Origin: Sodalis ligni
GTDB lineage: Bacteria > Pseudomonadota > Gammaproteobacteria > Enterobacterales > Enterobacteriaceae
NCBI RefSeq assembly: GCF_016865525.2
Contig: NZ_CP075169.1
Coordinates: 1,860,337 to 1,924,336, forward strand
DNA: 64,000 nt
Direction: 5' to 3'
Shown: piece by piece, positions 1-9,160 of the stretch
How the letters are laid out: every line of letters begins with the position of its first letter
Position numbering within the stretch: the first letter of the stretch is position 1
Translations under genes and position numbers: made by a program
The notes under the pieces: generated by a model
What the model was told of the DNA's origin: nothing
The model's database searches: none
What the model saw: the letters and a program-made list of their open reading frames with translations, nothing else

Positions 1-554
1 TCTGCCCGCGCTGCCGTACCCGCGGCCGTCCGCGCCGGCGCCACAGCCTGCAGTGGACCATGGCGCTGCTGATAACCTCGCTGCTGCTCTATATTCCCGC
101 CAATATTCTGCCCATTATGATAACCGAAGGCTTAGGCAGCCGGCTGAATTCCACGATTATCGCCGGGGTCATATTGCTGTGGGACGACGGTTCCTATCCG
201 GTGGCGCTGGTGATTTTCATCGCCAGCATCATGGTGCCGGTACTGAAAATGATTGCGCTTTGCTGGCTATGCTGGGAAACCAAGGGAAAAGGCAAGGCCG
301 ATAGCGAGCGGATGCATACGATTTACGAAATGGTTGAGTTTGTCGGACGCTGGTCAATGATTGACGTCTTTGTAATTGCGGTACTGTCGGGCCTGGTGAG
401 AATGGGCCAGTTGATGAGTATCAGGCCGGGTATCGGGGTCGTGCTGTTTGCCATGGTGGTGATGATTACCATGGTGGCCGCCCATACCTTCGATCCGCGT
501 CTGCTTTGGGACCGTGTGGAGAAAAACATGCAAAAGGAGTCTACCGTTGACTGA
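1..554 (+). CDS. pqiA: PqiA, C-terminal part (cut by window start)
   Basis: Inner-membrane partner of the PqiABC lipid-transport system, which links inner and outer membranes under paraquat/SoxRS-type stress. The frame is open from base 3. The visible part starts with a CPRC zinc-ribbon-like motif (residues about 1-4) and continues with several hydrophobic helices, the usual second half of PqiA. It ends with TGA at 552-554, 8 bases inside the start of pqiB, so the two are translationally coupled. The N-terminal half lies outside the window. Confidence 0.93.
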   Translation, partial: CPRCRTRGRPRRRHSLQWTMALLITSLLLYIPANILPIMITEGLGSRLNSTIIAGVILLWDDGSYPVALVIFIASIMVPVLKMIALCWLCWETKGKGKADSERMHTIYEMVEFVGRWSMIDVFVIAVLSGLVRMGQLMSIRPGIGVVLFAMVVMITMVAAHTFDPRLLWDRVEKNMQKESTVD

Positions 555-2190
555 AAATAATTATAACGTCGCCGATATCGAAAAAATCAAACGATGGTCG
601 CCGGTGTGGATTATCCCCATTGTGACCATCCTTATCGGTGCCTGGATCCTTTATTACCATTTCAGTCATCAAGGTAAGGTCATCACGCTTGTCACCACCA
701 GCGCCGAAGGCATTGAAGCCGGCAAAACCGCCATCAAAAGCCGCAGCGTGGACGTGGGCATCGTGGAGAGCGTGGTGTTGAGCGATAATCTGCAGCAGGT
801 TGAAATCAAAGCGCGCATTAACAACGGCATGGAAAAGCTGTTGCGCCGCGACTCCGCTTTCTGGGTGGTTAAACCCCAAATCGGGCGGGAAGGGGTTTCG
901 GGGCTGGGGACGTTGTTATCAGGAGCCTATATCCAGTTGCAGCCCGGCAACGGCACGGAGAATGCCACAACCTTCACCCTGCTGGATGCTCCGCCGCTGG
1001 CCTCGCCGGATGCCAAAGGCATTCGGGTGGAATTGGACAGCCAGCAATCCGGACAGCTAAATGCCGGCGATCCGGTACTGTTCCGCGGTTTTCGCGTCGG
1101 CACGGTGCAAACCAGTTATTTTGATCCCCAAAGCCGCAAGATGCGCTATCAGCTGTTTATCGATGCGCCCTACGACAGCCTGGTGACGAATAATGTCCGT
1201 TTCTGGAAAGACAGCGGCGTGACGTTTGATATGTCGGCGCAGGGCATGCGGGTGGAAATGGGCTCCCTGACGACGCTGTTCAGCGGCGGCGTCAGTTTTG
1301 ATGTGCCCACCGGCTGGGAGCTGGGCGAAAAAGCCCACGAATATCAGGCGTACCAGTTATTTGATAACAAAAACTCCATTGCGGATTCGTTATACACCAT
1401 ACATAAAGACTACGTGCTGTTCTTCAGCGATTCCATTCGCGGGCTGCAGCCGGGGGCGCCGGTTGAATTCCGCGGCCTGCGTTTGGGCACCGTAGCCCAA
1501 GTGCCGTTTTTCACCACCGCGGTTAATCAGACCATCAATGACAACTATCTGGTGCCGGTGATGATCCGCATCGAGCCGGAACGGTTCGCCAGCAAGCTGG
1601 GGGCGAGCTTTGATATCAACGCCCGGCTGATGCAGGCGGAAGGGCGCGGTTTGCGCGCCGCGCTCAAAAGCGCCAATCTGCTCACCGGCTCGCTCTACGT
1701 GGATCTGGATTTTTATCCACAGTCGAAATCCTGGGTAGGGCCTAAAGAAGTTGAAGGCTATCCGGTTTTACCCACCACCAGCGCCGGATTAGCGCAAATT
1801 CAGCAAAAACTGATGACCACCCTGGATAAAATCAACGGCCTGCCCCTCAATCCCATGATAAACGAGGCAACCAAAACCCTGGCGCAAAGCCAGTCCACCC
1901 TGCGTGAACTGCAGCAAACGTTGAAATCGGTCAATACCCTGACCCAAAGCCCGGCGATGCAGCAGCTGCCGCAGGATATGCAGCAGACGCTGCGTGAGCT
2001 GAATACCAGCATGAAGGGCTTCCAGCCCGGTTCCCCGGCCTATAACAAGATGGTGGATAATATGCAGCGCCTGGATCAGGTGCTGCGTGAGCTGCAGCCG
2101 GTGCTGCGTACGCTGGACAATAAAAGCAACGCCTTGGTCTTCGGGGCCGATAAAGGTAACGACCCAACGCCTAAGAGGGCTAAAAAATGA
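547..2190 (+). CDS. pqiB: PqiB, MCE-domain lipid transport protein
   Basis: Periplasm-spanning MCE protein that forms the tunnel of the PqiABC system. One N-terminal membrane helix is followed by three MCE repeats (each with a LFRGxRVGxV-like signature, e.g. near residues 180 and 305) and a C-terminal coiled coil rich in Gln and Leu. I chose TTG at 547: it sits 7 bases after AGGAG (535-539) and gives the family N-terminus (LTENNYNV...IKRWSPVW). An ATG at 514 would add 11 residues not seen in relatives. Stop overlaps pqiC by 4 bases (ATGA). Confidence 0.95.
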   Translation: MTENNYNVADIEKIKRWSPVWIIPIVTILIGAWILYYHFSHQGKVITLVTTSAEGIEAGKTAIKSRSVDVGIVESVVLSDNLQQVEIKARINNGMEKLLRRDSAFWVVKPQIGREGVSGLGTLLSGAYIQLQPGNGTENATTFTLLDAPPLASPDAKGIRVELDSQQSGQLNAGDPVLFRGFRVGTVQTSYFDPQSRKMRYQLFIDAPYDSLVTNNVRFWKDSGVTFDMSAQGMRVEMGSLTTLFSGGVSFDVPTGWELGEKAHEYQAYQLFDNKNSIADSLYTIHKDYVLFFSDSIRGLQPGAPVEFRGLRLGTVAQVPFFTTAVNQTINDNYLVPVMIRIEPERFASKLGASFDINARLMQAEGRGLRAALKSANLLTGSLYVDLDFYPQSKSWVGPKEVEGYPVLPTTSAGLAQIQQKLMTTLDKINGLPLNPMINEATKTLAQSQSTLRELQQTLKSVNTLTQSPAMQQLPQDMQQTLRELNTSMKGFQPGSPAYNKMVDNMQRLDQVLRELQPVLRTLDNKSNALVFGADKGNDPTPKRAKK

Positions 2191-2753
2191 GAAAAGGTAT
2201 TCTATTGGCGGCGCTGATGCTGCTGGTGGCCTGTAGCGGCGCCAGCGATAAACGCTATTATCAGTTGCCGGCAGCGGCGGATGCCCAGCCCCTCCAGTCG
2301 TCATCCCGCACGGCTACAGGCCATCTGTGGCTTTCACGGATCAACCTGTCGGATTTCCTGGCGGGCAACGGCGTGGTCTACCAAACCAGCGACGTTCAGT
2401 ATGTTACCGCCGGCAATAATCTATGGGCCAGCCCCTTGCAGCAACAGTTGCAGCAAGCCATGGTGGCCAATTTGAGCAATGCCTTACCCGGCACGCTGGT
2501 CTCCGCCAGTCAGATTTCCGGTGAGCAGGATCAATTGGAAGTGGATATCACCGGCTTTCATGGCCGTTACGACGGCAAGGTGGTTATCCGCGGCGAATGG
2601 CGGCTTACCCATAACGGCACGGTGAGCCGGTTCCCCATCAATGTGGTCTTGAAACAGGATCAGGACGGCTATGACGCCCTGGTCAGGACCCTGGGGCAAG
2701 GGTGGCAACAGGTGTGTCAAAATATCGCAAAGCAAATATCCGCTGTGCGGTAA
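2187..2753 (+). CDS. pqiC: PqiC, outer-membrane lipoprotein
   Basis: Lipoprotein third component of the Pqi system (DUF330/ABC-type transport auxiliary family). It begins with a short signal peptide and lipobox LVAC, so the acylated Cys is residue 16. The next residue is Ser, compatible with Lol sorting to the outer membrane. 188 residues, family length. Last gene of the operon. About 280 bases follow before rmf, in which I see no further gene. Confidence 0.94.
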   Translation: MRKGILLAALMLLVACSGASDKRYYQLPAAADAQPLQSSSRTATGHLWLSRINLSDFLAGNGVVYQTSDVQYVTAGNNLWASPLQQQLQQAMVANLSNALPGTLVSASQISGEQDQLEVDITGFHGRYDGKVVIRGEWRLTHNGTVSRFPINVVLKQDQDGYDALVRTLGQGWQQVCQNIAKQISAVR

Positions 2754-3030
2754 TAACGAATCGTTCTAAAGCGCCGGCACCGTTGCCGCACCCGGTGGAA
2801 ATGGGGTGAAAAGGGCGGTGCTTTAGTGGGTAATCAGTGGCTTACCCTGACGGCCGCCTCGCTTGGCGGACAAAAAATATCGTCATTATGCCTAATTGTC
2901 ATGACGTTTATGTGAAATGTTGCATTGATCTCGAGCCGATTTATCGTTAAAGATAAAGTGTAATCACCACCCAGTGGTTACCGTTTTCTTACCATTTTCT
3001 TTCCACCAGACAAGATGAGGAAAACATGGC

Positions 3031-3198
3031 ATGAAGAGACAAAAACGAGATCGCCTCGAACGTGCACATTCGCGTGGTTATCAGGCAGGATTATCCGGAC
3101 GATCCAGCGAGTTATGTCCATATCAATCTCTGGATGCACGGTCTCACTGGTTGGGAGGTTGGCGAAAGGCCATGGAGGATAGATCGGTAACAGTATGA
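3031..3198 (+). CDS. rmf: Ribosome modulation factor
   Basis: Small basic protein that dimerises 70S ribosomes into inactive 100S particles in stationary phase. 55 codons from ATG at 3031 (GAGG at 3017-3020 in front). The product starts MKRQKRDRLERAHSRGYQAG and is nearly identical in length and sequence pattern to E. coli RMF. The upstream 270 bases are AT-rich near 2880-3000 and presumably hold its growth-phase promoter, but I cannot place the boxes. Confidence 0.96.
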   Translation: MKRQKRDRLERAHSRGYQAGLSGRSSELCPYQSLDARSHWLGGWRKAMEDRSVTV

Positions 3199-3221
3199 TC
3201 GATCTGTCAGCAAAGGGATTG

Positions 3222-3246
3222 ACCTCCGCATTCAGCGGAGGTTTAA
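3222..3246. terminator. Hairpin between rmf and fabA
   Basis: Stem ACCTCCGC (3222-3229) pairs with GCGGAGGT (3235-3242) around a 5-base loop, followed by TTTAATTT. Placed to end rmf; it may also act for the converging fabA. Confidence 0.8.
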
Positions 3247-3257
3247 TTTCAGGGGTA

Positions 3258-3776
3258 TCAAAATGACGTGGTGTCTTTAAACAGACCGACTTTCAGATCG
3301 CTGGCGGTATAGATAACATGTCCGTCGCACAGCACCTCGCCATCCGCCAAGCCCATCACCAAACGGCGGTTTACAACGCGGCGGAAATGGATGCGATAGG
3401 TCACTTTTTTTGCCGTAGGCAGGATTTGTCCGGTAAATTTCACTTCACCCACACCCAGCGCCCGGCCCTTGCCCTCTGCGCCAAGCCAGCCGAGATAGAA
3501 GCCCACCAGTTGCCACATGGCATCTAATCCCAGGCAGCCCGGCATCACCGGATCGCCGATAAAATGGCAACCGAAAAACCACATATCCGGATGAATGTCC
3601 AATTCGGCTTCCACATAGCCCTTATTATGGCTACCGCCGTCTTCGGTCATTTTAACCACCCGATCCATCATCAGCATATTCGGCGCGGGCAACTGCGGGC
3701 CCTCTTTACCGAACAGTTCTCCGCGACTTGAGGCAAGCAGGTCTTCTCTAGTATAGGATTCGCGTTTATCTACCAT
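3258..3776 (-). CDS. fabA: 3-hydroxydecanoyl-ACP dehydratase/isomerase
   Basis: Dehydrates 3-hydroxydecanoyl-ACP and isomerises trans-2 to cis-3-decenoyl-ACP, the branch point to unsaturated fatty acids in the cytosol. 172 residues, the E. coli length. The hot-dog active-site stretch with catalytic His ([12 protein letters not shown], about residues 69-80) and the downstream Asp (LGLDAMWQL) are intact. Start ATG at 3774-3776. Neighbour ycbZ lies 66 bases upstream on the same strand, as in E. coli. Confidence 0.98.
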   Translation of the reverse strand: MVDKRESYTREDLLASSRGELFGKEGPQLPAPNMLMMDRVVKMTEDGGSHNKGYVEAELDIHPDMWFFGCHFIGDPVMPGCLGLDAMWQLVGFYLGWLGAEGKGRALGVGEVKFTGQILPTAKKVTYRIHFRRVVNRRLVMGLADGEVLCDGHVIYTASDLKVGLFKDTTSF

Positions 3777-3842
3777 GTTTAATCAAACCTTTATTAATGA
3801 ATCACGCACGTTAACTCACCGTTTTACCCGGCACAACCCCGT

Positions 3843-5594
3843 CTAACTCTGGTTAAACCAGTTCAGCCAGCGGAATCCCCAGGGTAAGCGTAGGCGTTCG
3901 TGCTGATTGATATAAGCGATACGCTCGCGTATTGAAGCAATCAAATTGGGTTTCTGCTCGTGATCGTAAGGTATCCCGGTCAGCAATTCCAACGCCTCAT
4001 CAATAGTCTCCACCGGCCAGATATGGAATTGTTCATCCCGTACCGCGTCGACCAACTCTTCATGCAGGCATAAATGGCGCACATTGGCGGCAGGCATAAT
4101 CACGCCCTGGGTTCCATCGAGCCCGCGGTTCCGGCACAGGGCGAAAAAGCCTTCGACCTTTTCGTTGACGCCGCCGATGGGCTGCACCCGGCCGAATTGA
4201 TCCACCGACCCGGTAACCGCGATCCGCTGCACGATAGGCTTGCCGGACAGGGCGCTTATCAACGCGCTGAGTTCCGCCAGCGAAGCGCTGTCGCCATCCA
4301 CTTCACCATAGGACTGCTCAAACACCAGCGACGCGGAGAAGGGTAGCTGTTGATCCAGCTCCAGCGACGCCATGAGAAATGCCTGCATGATCATCATGCC
4401 CTTAGCATGAAGATTTCCGCCCAGTTCAGCTTTACGTTCCACATCGTTAACTTCCCCGTCGCCCAAATGCACCACGCAGCTGATACGCGACGGCTCACCG
4501 AACGGCAAGGGGTGACCGGGGAAATCCATGACCGACAATGCATTCACCTGGCCTATCATCGCGCCGTCGGTTTCCACCATGATCTGCCCTTCGGCAATCT
4601 CATCCTGCATGCGCTCTGTCAGGTAGCTTTCACGCCAGATACGGGTACGATTGCTGTCGGACAGCGCCTGGGCATTAATGACACCCTGCTCGGCGTACTG
4701 GGCCGCCTCCCTGATGCGCCGGGTTAGCCATTGAGGGCACAAAGGCAGCTGATACTGATCGCCGCTATAGCGAACCGCCTGCCGGATCAACTCCGGCCAG
4801 GCTTCCGCGGCCAGGGGCGGCATCGATTGTGCTTGCAATAAACTGTTTACATAATCGCACCAGTTTTGCATGTCTTCCGTTTGGGTGACCTTCAGCTCCG
4901 ACTCGAACTCGCCATACAGCGCCAGCTTGGTCAAACCGGGTTCCAGATCGTTCAAATCCGCCAGCGATTCACGATCGCCGATGACTATCAACCGCAGGTC
5001 CAGCGGCATCGACGGGATCGAAACCGGTAGCGGGCGGGTTTCATCCAGCGCCAGCCAGTCAAAACGCTGCTGCAAAATCATCTGTTTAAGACGCAGCCAC
5101 ATCAGCGGCTGGCTCACCAGGGCGCTGGCGCCCAGCATCAGCACTCCGCCATTGGCTTCGTGTATTTTACCCGGTTGCAAATCGATGACGTCGCGGTAAT
5201 TCCTGACACAGCCGAACAGCTGCTCGTTCTCAATCCAGGGCTGGTAAATACATTTGCCGCGGCCGGCAAAATTATCCCCTGGCTCAACGGCGGCCTGAAT
5301 TTTTATTTCATTGCCCGCGATGATATAACGACTGCCCGCCAGAGGCTTATCCTCGGGCAGGGCATTGTCCACCATGCGGGAAATGAGCCGCAAATACTCC
5401 TCGTCCTCCTGCGCGGTCAGCAACATAAAACGGCTGGGCGTCATAGGGTGGCAGAACTGAATAAGGCCGTCCATCAAACGCATCTGCAACGATTCCAGGG
5501 GTGCAGACAAGGGCTGGTAGGGCTGGGCAAATACCGCCGTAAAAGGCGTAAGATCTGGAACTAAATATTTCCATTCTAATTGTTTAATGGTCAA
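3843..5594 (-). CDS. ycbZ: Lon-family ATP-independent-type protease YcbZ
   Basis: Lon-related S16 peptidase. The C-terminal half holds the Ser-Lys dyad: Ser in EVDGDSASLAEL (about residue 428) and Lys in GGVNEKVEGF (about residue 471). The N-terminal AAA-like half lacks a good Walker A. 583 residues, close to the 586 of E. coli. The start is TTG at 5592-5594 and gives the conserved N-terminus MTIKQLEW. The physiological substrate is unclear in E. coli too. Confidence 0.93.
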   Translation of the reverse strand: MTIKQLEWKYLVPDLTPFTAVFAQPYQPLSAPLESLQMRLMDGLIQFCHPMTPSRFMLLTAQEDEEYLRLISRMVDNALPEDKPLAGSRYIIAGNEIKIQAAVEPGDNFAGRGKCIYQPWIENEQLFGCVRNYRDVIDLQPGKIHEANGGVLMLGASALVSQPLMWLRLKQMILQQRFDWLALDETRPLPVSIPSMPLDLRLIVIGDRESLADLNDLEPGLTKLALYGEFESELKVTQTEDMQNWCDYVNSLLQAQSMPPLAAEAWPELIRQAVRYSGDQYQLPLCPQWLTRRIREAAQYAEQGVINAQALSDSNRTRIWRESYLTERMQDEIAEGQIMVETDGAMIGQVNALSVMDFPGHPLPFGEPSRISCVVHLGDGEVNDVERKAELGGNLHAKGMMIMQAFLMASLELDQQLPFSASLVFEQSYGEVDGDSASLAELSALISALSGKPIVQRIAVTGSVDQFGRVQPIGGVNEKVEGFFALCRNRGLDGTQGVIMPAANVRHLCLHEELVDAVRDEQFHIWPVETIDEALELLTGIPYDHEQKPNLIASIRERIAYINQHERLRLPWGFRWLNWFNQS

Positions 5595-5802
5595 AGTATT
5601 CGGTAACGTCGCTATTCAGGGAAACGGTGATTATACAAGAATTTCACTCTACGAGCTTCATGCATCTTTCAATGAACGAATATTCTAAGGCTTCCGGGTT
5701 TAACTTGTCTGAAAATCAGTCAAAATATGACGTTCGTAGGGGAATTAGGCGGGGAAACTGTTATTATCTAGCTAACGTTACACGGTCACGGGTGCATGTA
5801 CC

Positions 5803-6258
5803 ATGAAATATCAGCAACTCGAAAATCTGGAAAGCGGGTGGAAGTGGACGTATCTTGTTAAAAAACACCGTGAAGGCGAGCGCATTACGCGGCATGAAGA
5901 AAACAGCGCCGCGGAGGAAGCGGTGGAAGCGCTTATGCTTTTCGAGCATCAAGCCGACAATATTCTTCTCTGGATCCGTGAGAATATGAATCCGGCTCTT
6001 GAAAACCGGATGAAACAAACCATCCGGGCACGCCGCAAGCGGCACTTCAACGCTGAACACCAGCATACCCGCAAGAAATCCATTGACCTTGAATATCTGG
6101 TTTGGCAGCGTCTGGCTGCTTTGGCGCAGCGGCGGGGCAATACCCTGTCGGAGACCATAGTAAACCTGCTGGAAGACGCCGAGCGTAAAGAAAAATACGC
6201 AACCCAGATGTCCTCTTTGAAACAGGATTTGAAAGCTATCCTCGGCGAGGATCGCTAA
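5803..6258 (+). CDS. matP: Macrodomain Ter protein MatP
   Basis: DNA-binding organiser of the chromosome terminus: dimers bind 13-bp matS sites and interact with ZapB. 151 residues (E. coli 150), N-terminal four-helix bundle, central ribbon-helix-helix ([19 protein letters not shown], about residues 85-105) and C-terminal coiled coil. Divergent from ycbZ with about 200 bases between. The ATG at 5803 is preceded only weakly by GG-rich sequence. Confidence 0.96.
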   Translation: MKYQQLENLESGWKWTYLVKKHREGERITRHEENSAAEEAVEALMLFEHQADNILLWIRENMNPALENRMKQTIRARRKRHFNAEHQHTRKKSIDLEYLVWQRLAALAQRRGNTLSETIVNLLEDAERKEKYATQMSSLKQDLKAILGEDR

Positions 6259-6327
6259 GCCGCCGCGGTTCAAGTCCGATGCCTTTGAGCAGGGCGGCGA
6301 AACGGTATCGGCAGGCAATTACAGTAT

Positions 6328-6356
6328 AAAAAAAACCCCGCCATGGCGGGGTTTTT
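6328..6356. terminator. Bidirectional terminator matP/ompA
   Basis: A-run followed by CCCCGCCATGGCGGGG and a T-run, a near-perfect palindrome that would work in both directions for the converging matP and ompA. Confidence 0.9.
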
Positions 6357-6372
6357 GCAATTTCATAAGAAC

Positions 6373-7455
6373 TTAAGATTGCGGCTGTGTAACCACTTCT
6401 TTGTAGCCCTTCACTTCGATCTCTACGCGACGATCCGGTGCCAGGCAAGTAATCAAAGCAGCACGGCCCTTCACGTTATCACAGGTGTTGCCGGTGACAG
6501 GATTCGATTTACCCATGCCGCGAGCGGAAATCTTGTCGGACGGGATACCCTTGGAAATCAGGTAAGTCACGACGCTTTGCGCACGAGCCTGAGAAAGTTT
6601 CAGGTTATACTGTTCTGAACCGATACGGTCGGTATAGCCCAGGACTACAACGGAACCGTCTTTCGGATCCAAGGAGCTCAACTGGGAATACAGTTGATCC
6701 AGGGCCTGTTGACCTTCCGGCTTCAGAGTGGACTTGTTGAAGTTAAACAGTACGTCTGAACGCAGTGTGAAATGCTTGGTTTGTACAACCGGGGCCGGAG
6801 CCGGGGCCGCAGGAGTCACGACCGGAGCCGGAGTACCCTGACCGAAGCGGTAAGAAACGCCCACGCTCAGCAAGCCATTATCAGGACGCGCGCCGACAGT
6901 GCTGGCATCGCCGATATTGTTGACCCACTGGTAATCAAGACGGGTTGCCCAGTCCTGGGTGATAGCGTATTCAAGACCAATAGCGGCCAACGGGGAAACA
7001 CCGGTATCGTGATCGCTCAGGCGACCGGCAGAACCGTTGTCGTAGTTGGCTTTCGAATCAGCACGCCAAACCATGCCACCCAAACGGGTGTAAATATCCA
7101 AATCGTCGGTAAGCGGATAGCTGAGTTTAGCTGCCAGCGAAATACCTTGGGCCTTAAACGCACCGTTGTCCACGCTGCCTTTGTAAGCCATGCGGCCTAG
7201 CCAGTCATAGCCCAGTTCAAACCCTAAATACGGATTTGCCTGATAACCGAGAAAAGCACCGGCACCTAACTGTTCGTTACGGGTAGGACCATTGCCGATA
7301 CGGTTATCATAACCATTACCGTAAAAACCGGTATCATGGTAAGAGGACCAGCCCAATTTACCACCGGTGTACCAGGTGTTATCTTGGGGAGCGGCTTGCG
7401 CTACGGTTGCGAAACCCGCCAATGCCACTGCAAGTGCGATAGCTGTCTTTTTCAT
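6373..7455 (-). CDS. ompA: Outer membrane protein A
   Basis: Major outer-membrane beta-barrel with periplasmic peptidoglycan-binding domain. Signal peptide [21 protein letters not shown], cleavage before APQDN, then an eight-strand barrel, a Pro/Ala hinge (around residues 195-210) and an OmpA-like C-terminal domain with the two-Cys loop (GNTCDNVKG...ITCLAPDRR). I chose ATG at 7453-7455: the leader reads AACGAGGCGCAAAGA before it, nearly the E. coli ompA ribosome site. The longer frame to 7479 only adds leader. Confidence 0.98.
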   Translation of the reverse strand: MKKTAIALAVALAGFATVAQAAPQDNTWYTGGKLGWSSYHDTGFYGNGYDNRIGNGPTRNEQLGAGAFLGYQANPYLGFELGYDWLGRMAYKGSVDNGAFKAQGISLAAKLSYPLTDDLDIYTRLGGMVWRADSKANYDNGSAGRLSDHDTGVSPLAAIGLEYAITQDWATRLDYQWVNNIGDASTVGARPDNGLLSVGVSYRFGQGTPAPVVTPAAPAPAPVVQTKHFTLRSDVLFNFNKSTLKPEGQQALDQLYSQLSSLDPKDGSVVVLGYTDRIGSEQYNLKLSQARAQSVVTYLISKGIPSDKISARGMGKSNPVTGNTCDNVKGRAALITCLAPDRRVEIEVKGYKEVVTQPQS

Positions 7456-7806
7456 TCTTTGCGCCTCGTTATCATCCAAATAGGCAATGAGCTCTTAAAG
7501 CTAATTTAAAAATCCATTGCCAGAGTCAGTGCTCCGCGTTTAAACATCGCCATTCAACAGGCGTTATAGAGCAACCCTGGCGAATTAAAGTCTACAACGA
7601 AGTGGGAAACTTACAAGTAAGATGTAGTAAGCCGCTAATAAAAAACAGCGTTTCGTGTATGTTTCATTGACCGAAATCGTGACAAAGTGATAGCCGCTCA
7701 CGGCACTGGAATGGCTGGCGACCCGCATATATACTGGAGTGAGGCAAATTTAAAGGGATTTTGTCTTCCGTGCTGACACCCTTATTGAGATAAATCTTAA
7801 AATTAG
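7456..7806. other. ompA leader and promoter region, no gene
   Basis: 351 bases between ompA and sulA with no coding potential. By position the part next to ompA must be its long mRNA leader, which in E. coli binds MicA and sets stability. I do not see boxes clear enough to place the promoter. Confidence 0.6.
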
Positions 7807-8313
7807 TCAATGATAGCGCGAAGAATGAATTTTTAGCCCTGAAAACTGTCCAGAGGACCGGTTAGTCTCGTTTTGAGGATACATAATGAACCCGTAAGAC
7901 CCCCCTTGTTGCGCGGCATCGCGCAGTCGACGCTTCTCATTGTCCGTCAATTCTTCAGGAAACCAGCCCAGGATTACGCTGTAATTTCCCGTCAATAATG
8001 CTTTCTCCATCGCCGCAACGGTATCGAAAGCCGTAGGGTGACGCAATTGCACCATTTTTTCCAGCGGCAGGCCCGACTGCATCAGCCAGGGGCGGCTCAA
8101 TTTGCGTGACGAGGTCAGCCACAGCAGCCAGCGTGACTGGGTTCCCAATTGCCGCAGCAACGGCAGGAGGATATGTCCCACCATGGGCTGATCTTCAAAA
8201 TAAACCACTTCGCTGATAATACCTTTGGCCATGGAGAGCGAGGAATCCTCCGATACGTTTTCCTCCTGGATCGTTTGGCCGAAATGACGTGCGGCTTGAA
8301 GTTGAGTGTGCAT
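7807..8313 (-). CDS. sulA: SOS cell-division inhibitor SulA
   Basis: LexA-controlled inhibitor that blocks FtsZ polymerisation; degraded by Lon. 168 residues from ATG at 8311-8313 (E. coli 169). It has the conserved [12 protein letters not shown] and [10 protein letters not shown] (C-terminal Lon-recognition His) motifs. The open frame runs 44 residues further upstream, but that stretch covers the LexA box and is not coding in relatives. Same order sulA-ompA as in E. coli. Confidence 0.95.
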   Translation of the reverse strand: MHTQLQAARHFGQTIQEENVSEDSSLSMAKGIISEVVYFEDQPMVGHILLPLLRQLGTQSRWLLWLTSSRKLSRPWLMQSGLPLEKMVQLRHPTAFDTVAAMEKALLTGNYSVILGWFPEELTDNEKRRLRDAAQQGGSYGFIMYPQNETNRSSGQFSGLKIHSSRYH

Positions 8314-8334
8314 GGAATGTACGCCCCTGGTTAA

Positions 8335-8350
8335 CTGTATATAAATACAG
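8335..8350. promoter_or_regulatory. LexA (SOS) box of sulA
   Basis: CTGTATATAAATACAG matches the CTG-N10-CAG LexA consensus with an AT-rich core and sits 21 bases upstream of the sulA start codon. Confidence 0.93.
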
Positions 8351-8521
8351 TATCCGGGTTCGGGATGAAAATCAACCGGAATTTTAAGCAGCCTCGCAAA
8401 AATCCTCCTGACAGGGCGTCTCTGGCGGATTAAGTTGAAAACCACATGGAAAATACTGTATTTTTAAGTAGTTGCACGAATAAAGAGTAGGGACTCTCAA
8501 CACAATAACACGGAGCATTTG

Positions 8522-9127
8522 ATGGAAACGGCATATAAACAGCGGATTTCACAGGCAGTACCTTTCTTCGCGCCGCTGGGCGTTATCACCACCCGATCGC
8601 AATTCGGCGGCTACAGTATCTGCGCCGATAAGGTGATGTTCGGGCTGATACTGGATGGCGAGCTTTATCTTCGCGGCACCCGGCAAAGCGAACACGTTTA
8701 TCTCGCCGAAGGCATGCAAAAACTCATCTATACCAAACGGGGCGTTCCGGTATCGTTGAATTATTATCATGTGAACGAAGAGCTGTGGCTAAAGGGCGAT
8801 CGATTGCTGGTCCTGGCCGCCCAGGCCCTTGATGAGTCAAAACACGATCGGCGTGAAAAAACCTCCAGCCCCAGGCTGAAGGATTTGCCCAATATCGGCC
8901 AGGGTATCGAGCGGCTGTTATGGAAAGCCGGCATACAGGATATCGAATCCCTGCGCTGCTATGGCGCCAAGAGCAGCTACCTGAAACTGCGCGCAATTAA
9001 ACAAAACCTGAGCGTCAAGGTGCTGTTCGCCCTGGAGGGCGCATTGTCCGGCCACCACTCAGCCGCATTGCCCCCGATGCAGCGCAGTGAATTGCTTGAA
9101 TGGTTTGAGCGGCAATCCTGCCGCTAG
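8522..9127 (+). CDS. sxy: Competence regulator Sxy/TfoX
   Basis: Activator that works with CRP at CRP-S sites to switch on DNA-uptake genes. TfoX N-terminal domain (about residues 10-105) and C-terminal helix-hairpin-helix-like domain (LPNIGQGIERLLWKAGIQDIE). 201 residues from ATG at 8522, preceded by GGAG at 8512-8515; TTG at 8519 is also possible. Divergent from sulA, as in E. coli. Confidence 0.94.
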   Translation: METAYKQRISQAVPFFAPLGVITTRSQFGGYSICADKVMFGLILDGELYLRGTRQSEHVYLAEGMQKLIYTKRGVPVSLNYYHVNEELWLKGDRLLVLAAQALDESKHDRREKTSSPRLKDLPNIGQGIERLLWKAGIQDIESLRCYGAKSSYLKLRAIKQNLSVKVLFALEGALSGHHSAALPPMQRSELLEWFERQSCR

Positions 9128-9160
9128 CGCCGCCGTCCGCCGCCGTTCCGGCGGCGGCAG

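Noticed and set aside
3318-5564. Several 60-134 residue plus-strand frames across fabA and ycbZ
   Set aside because: Shadows of the two conserved minus-strand genes.
8456-8471. Second LexA box between sulA and sxy
   Set aside because: CTGTATTTTTAAGTAG lacks the closing CAG; only the box at 8335-8350 fits.
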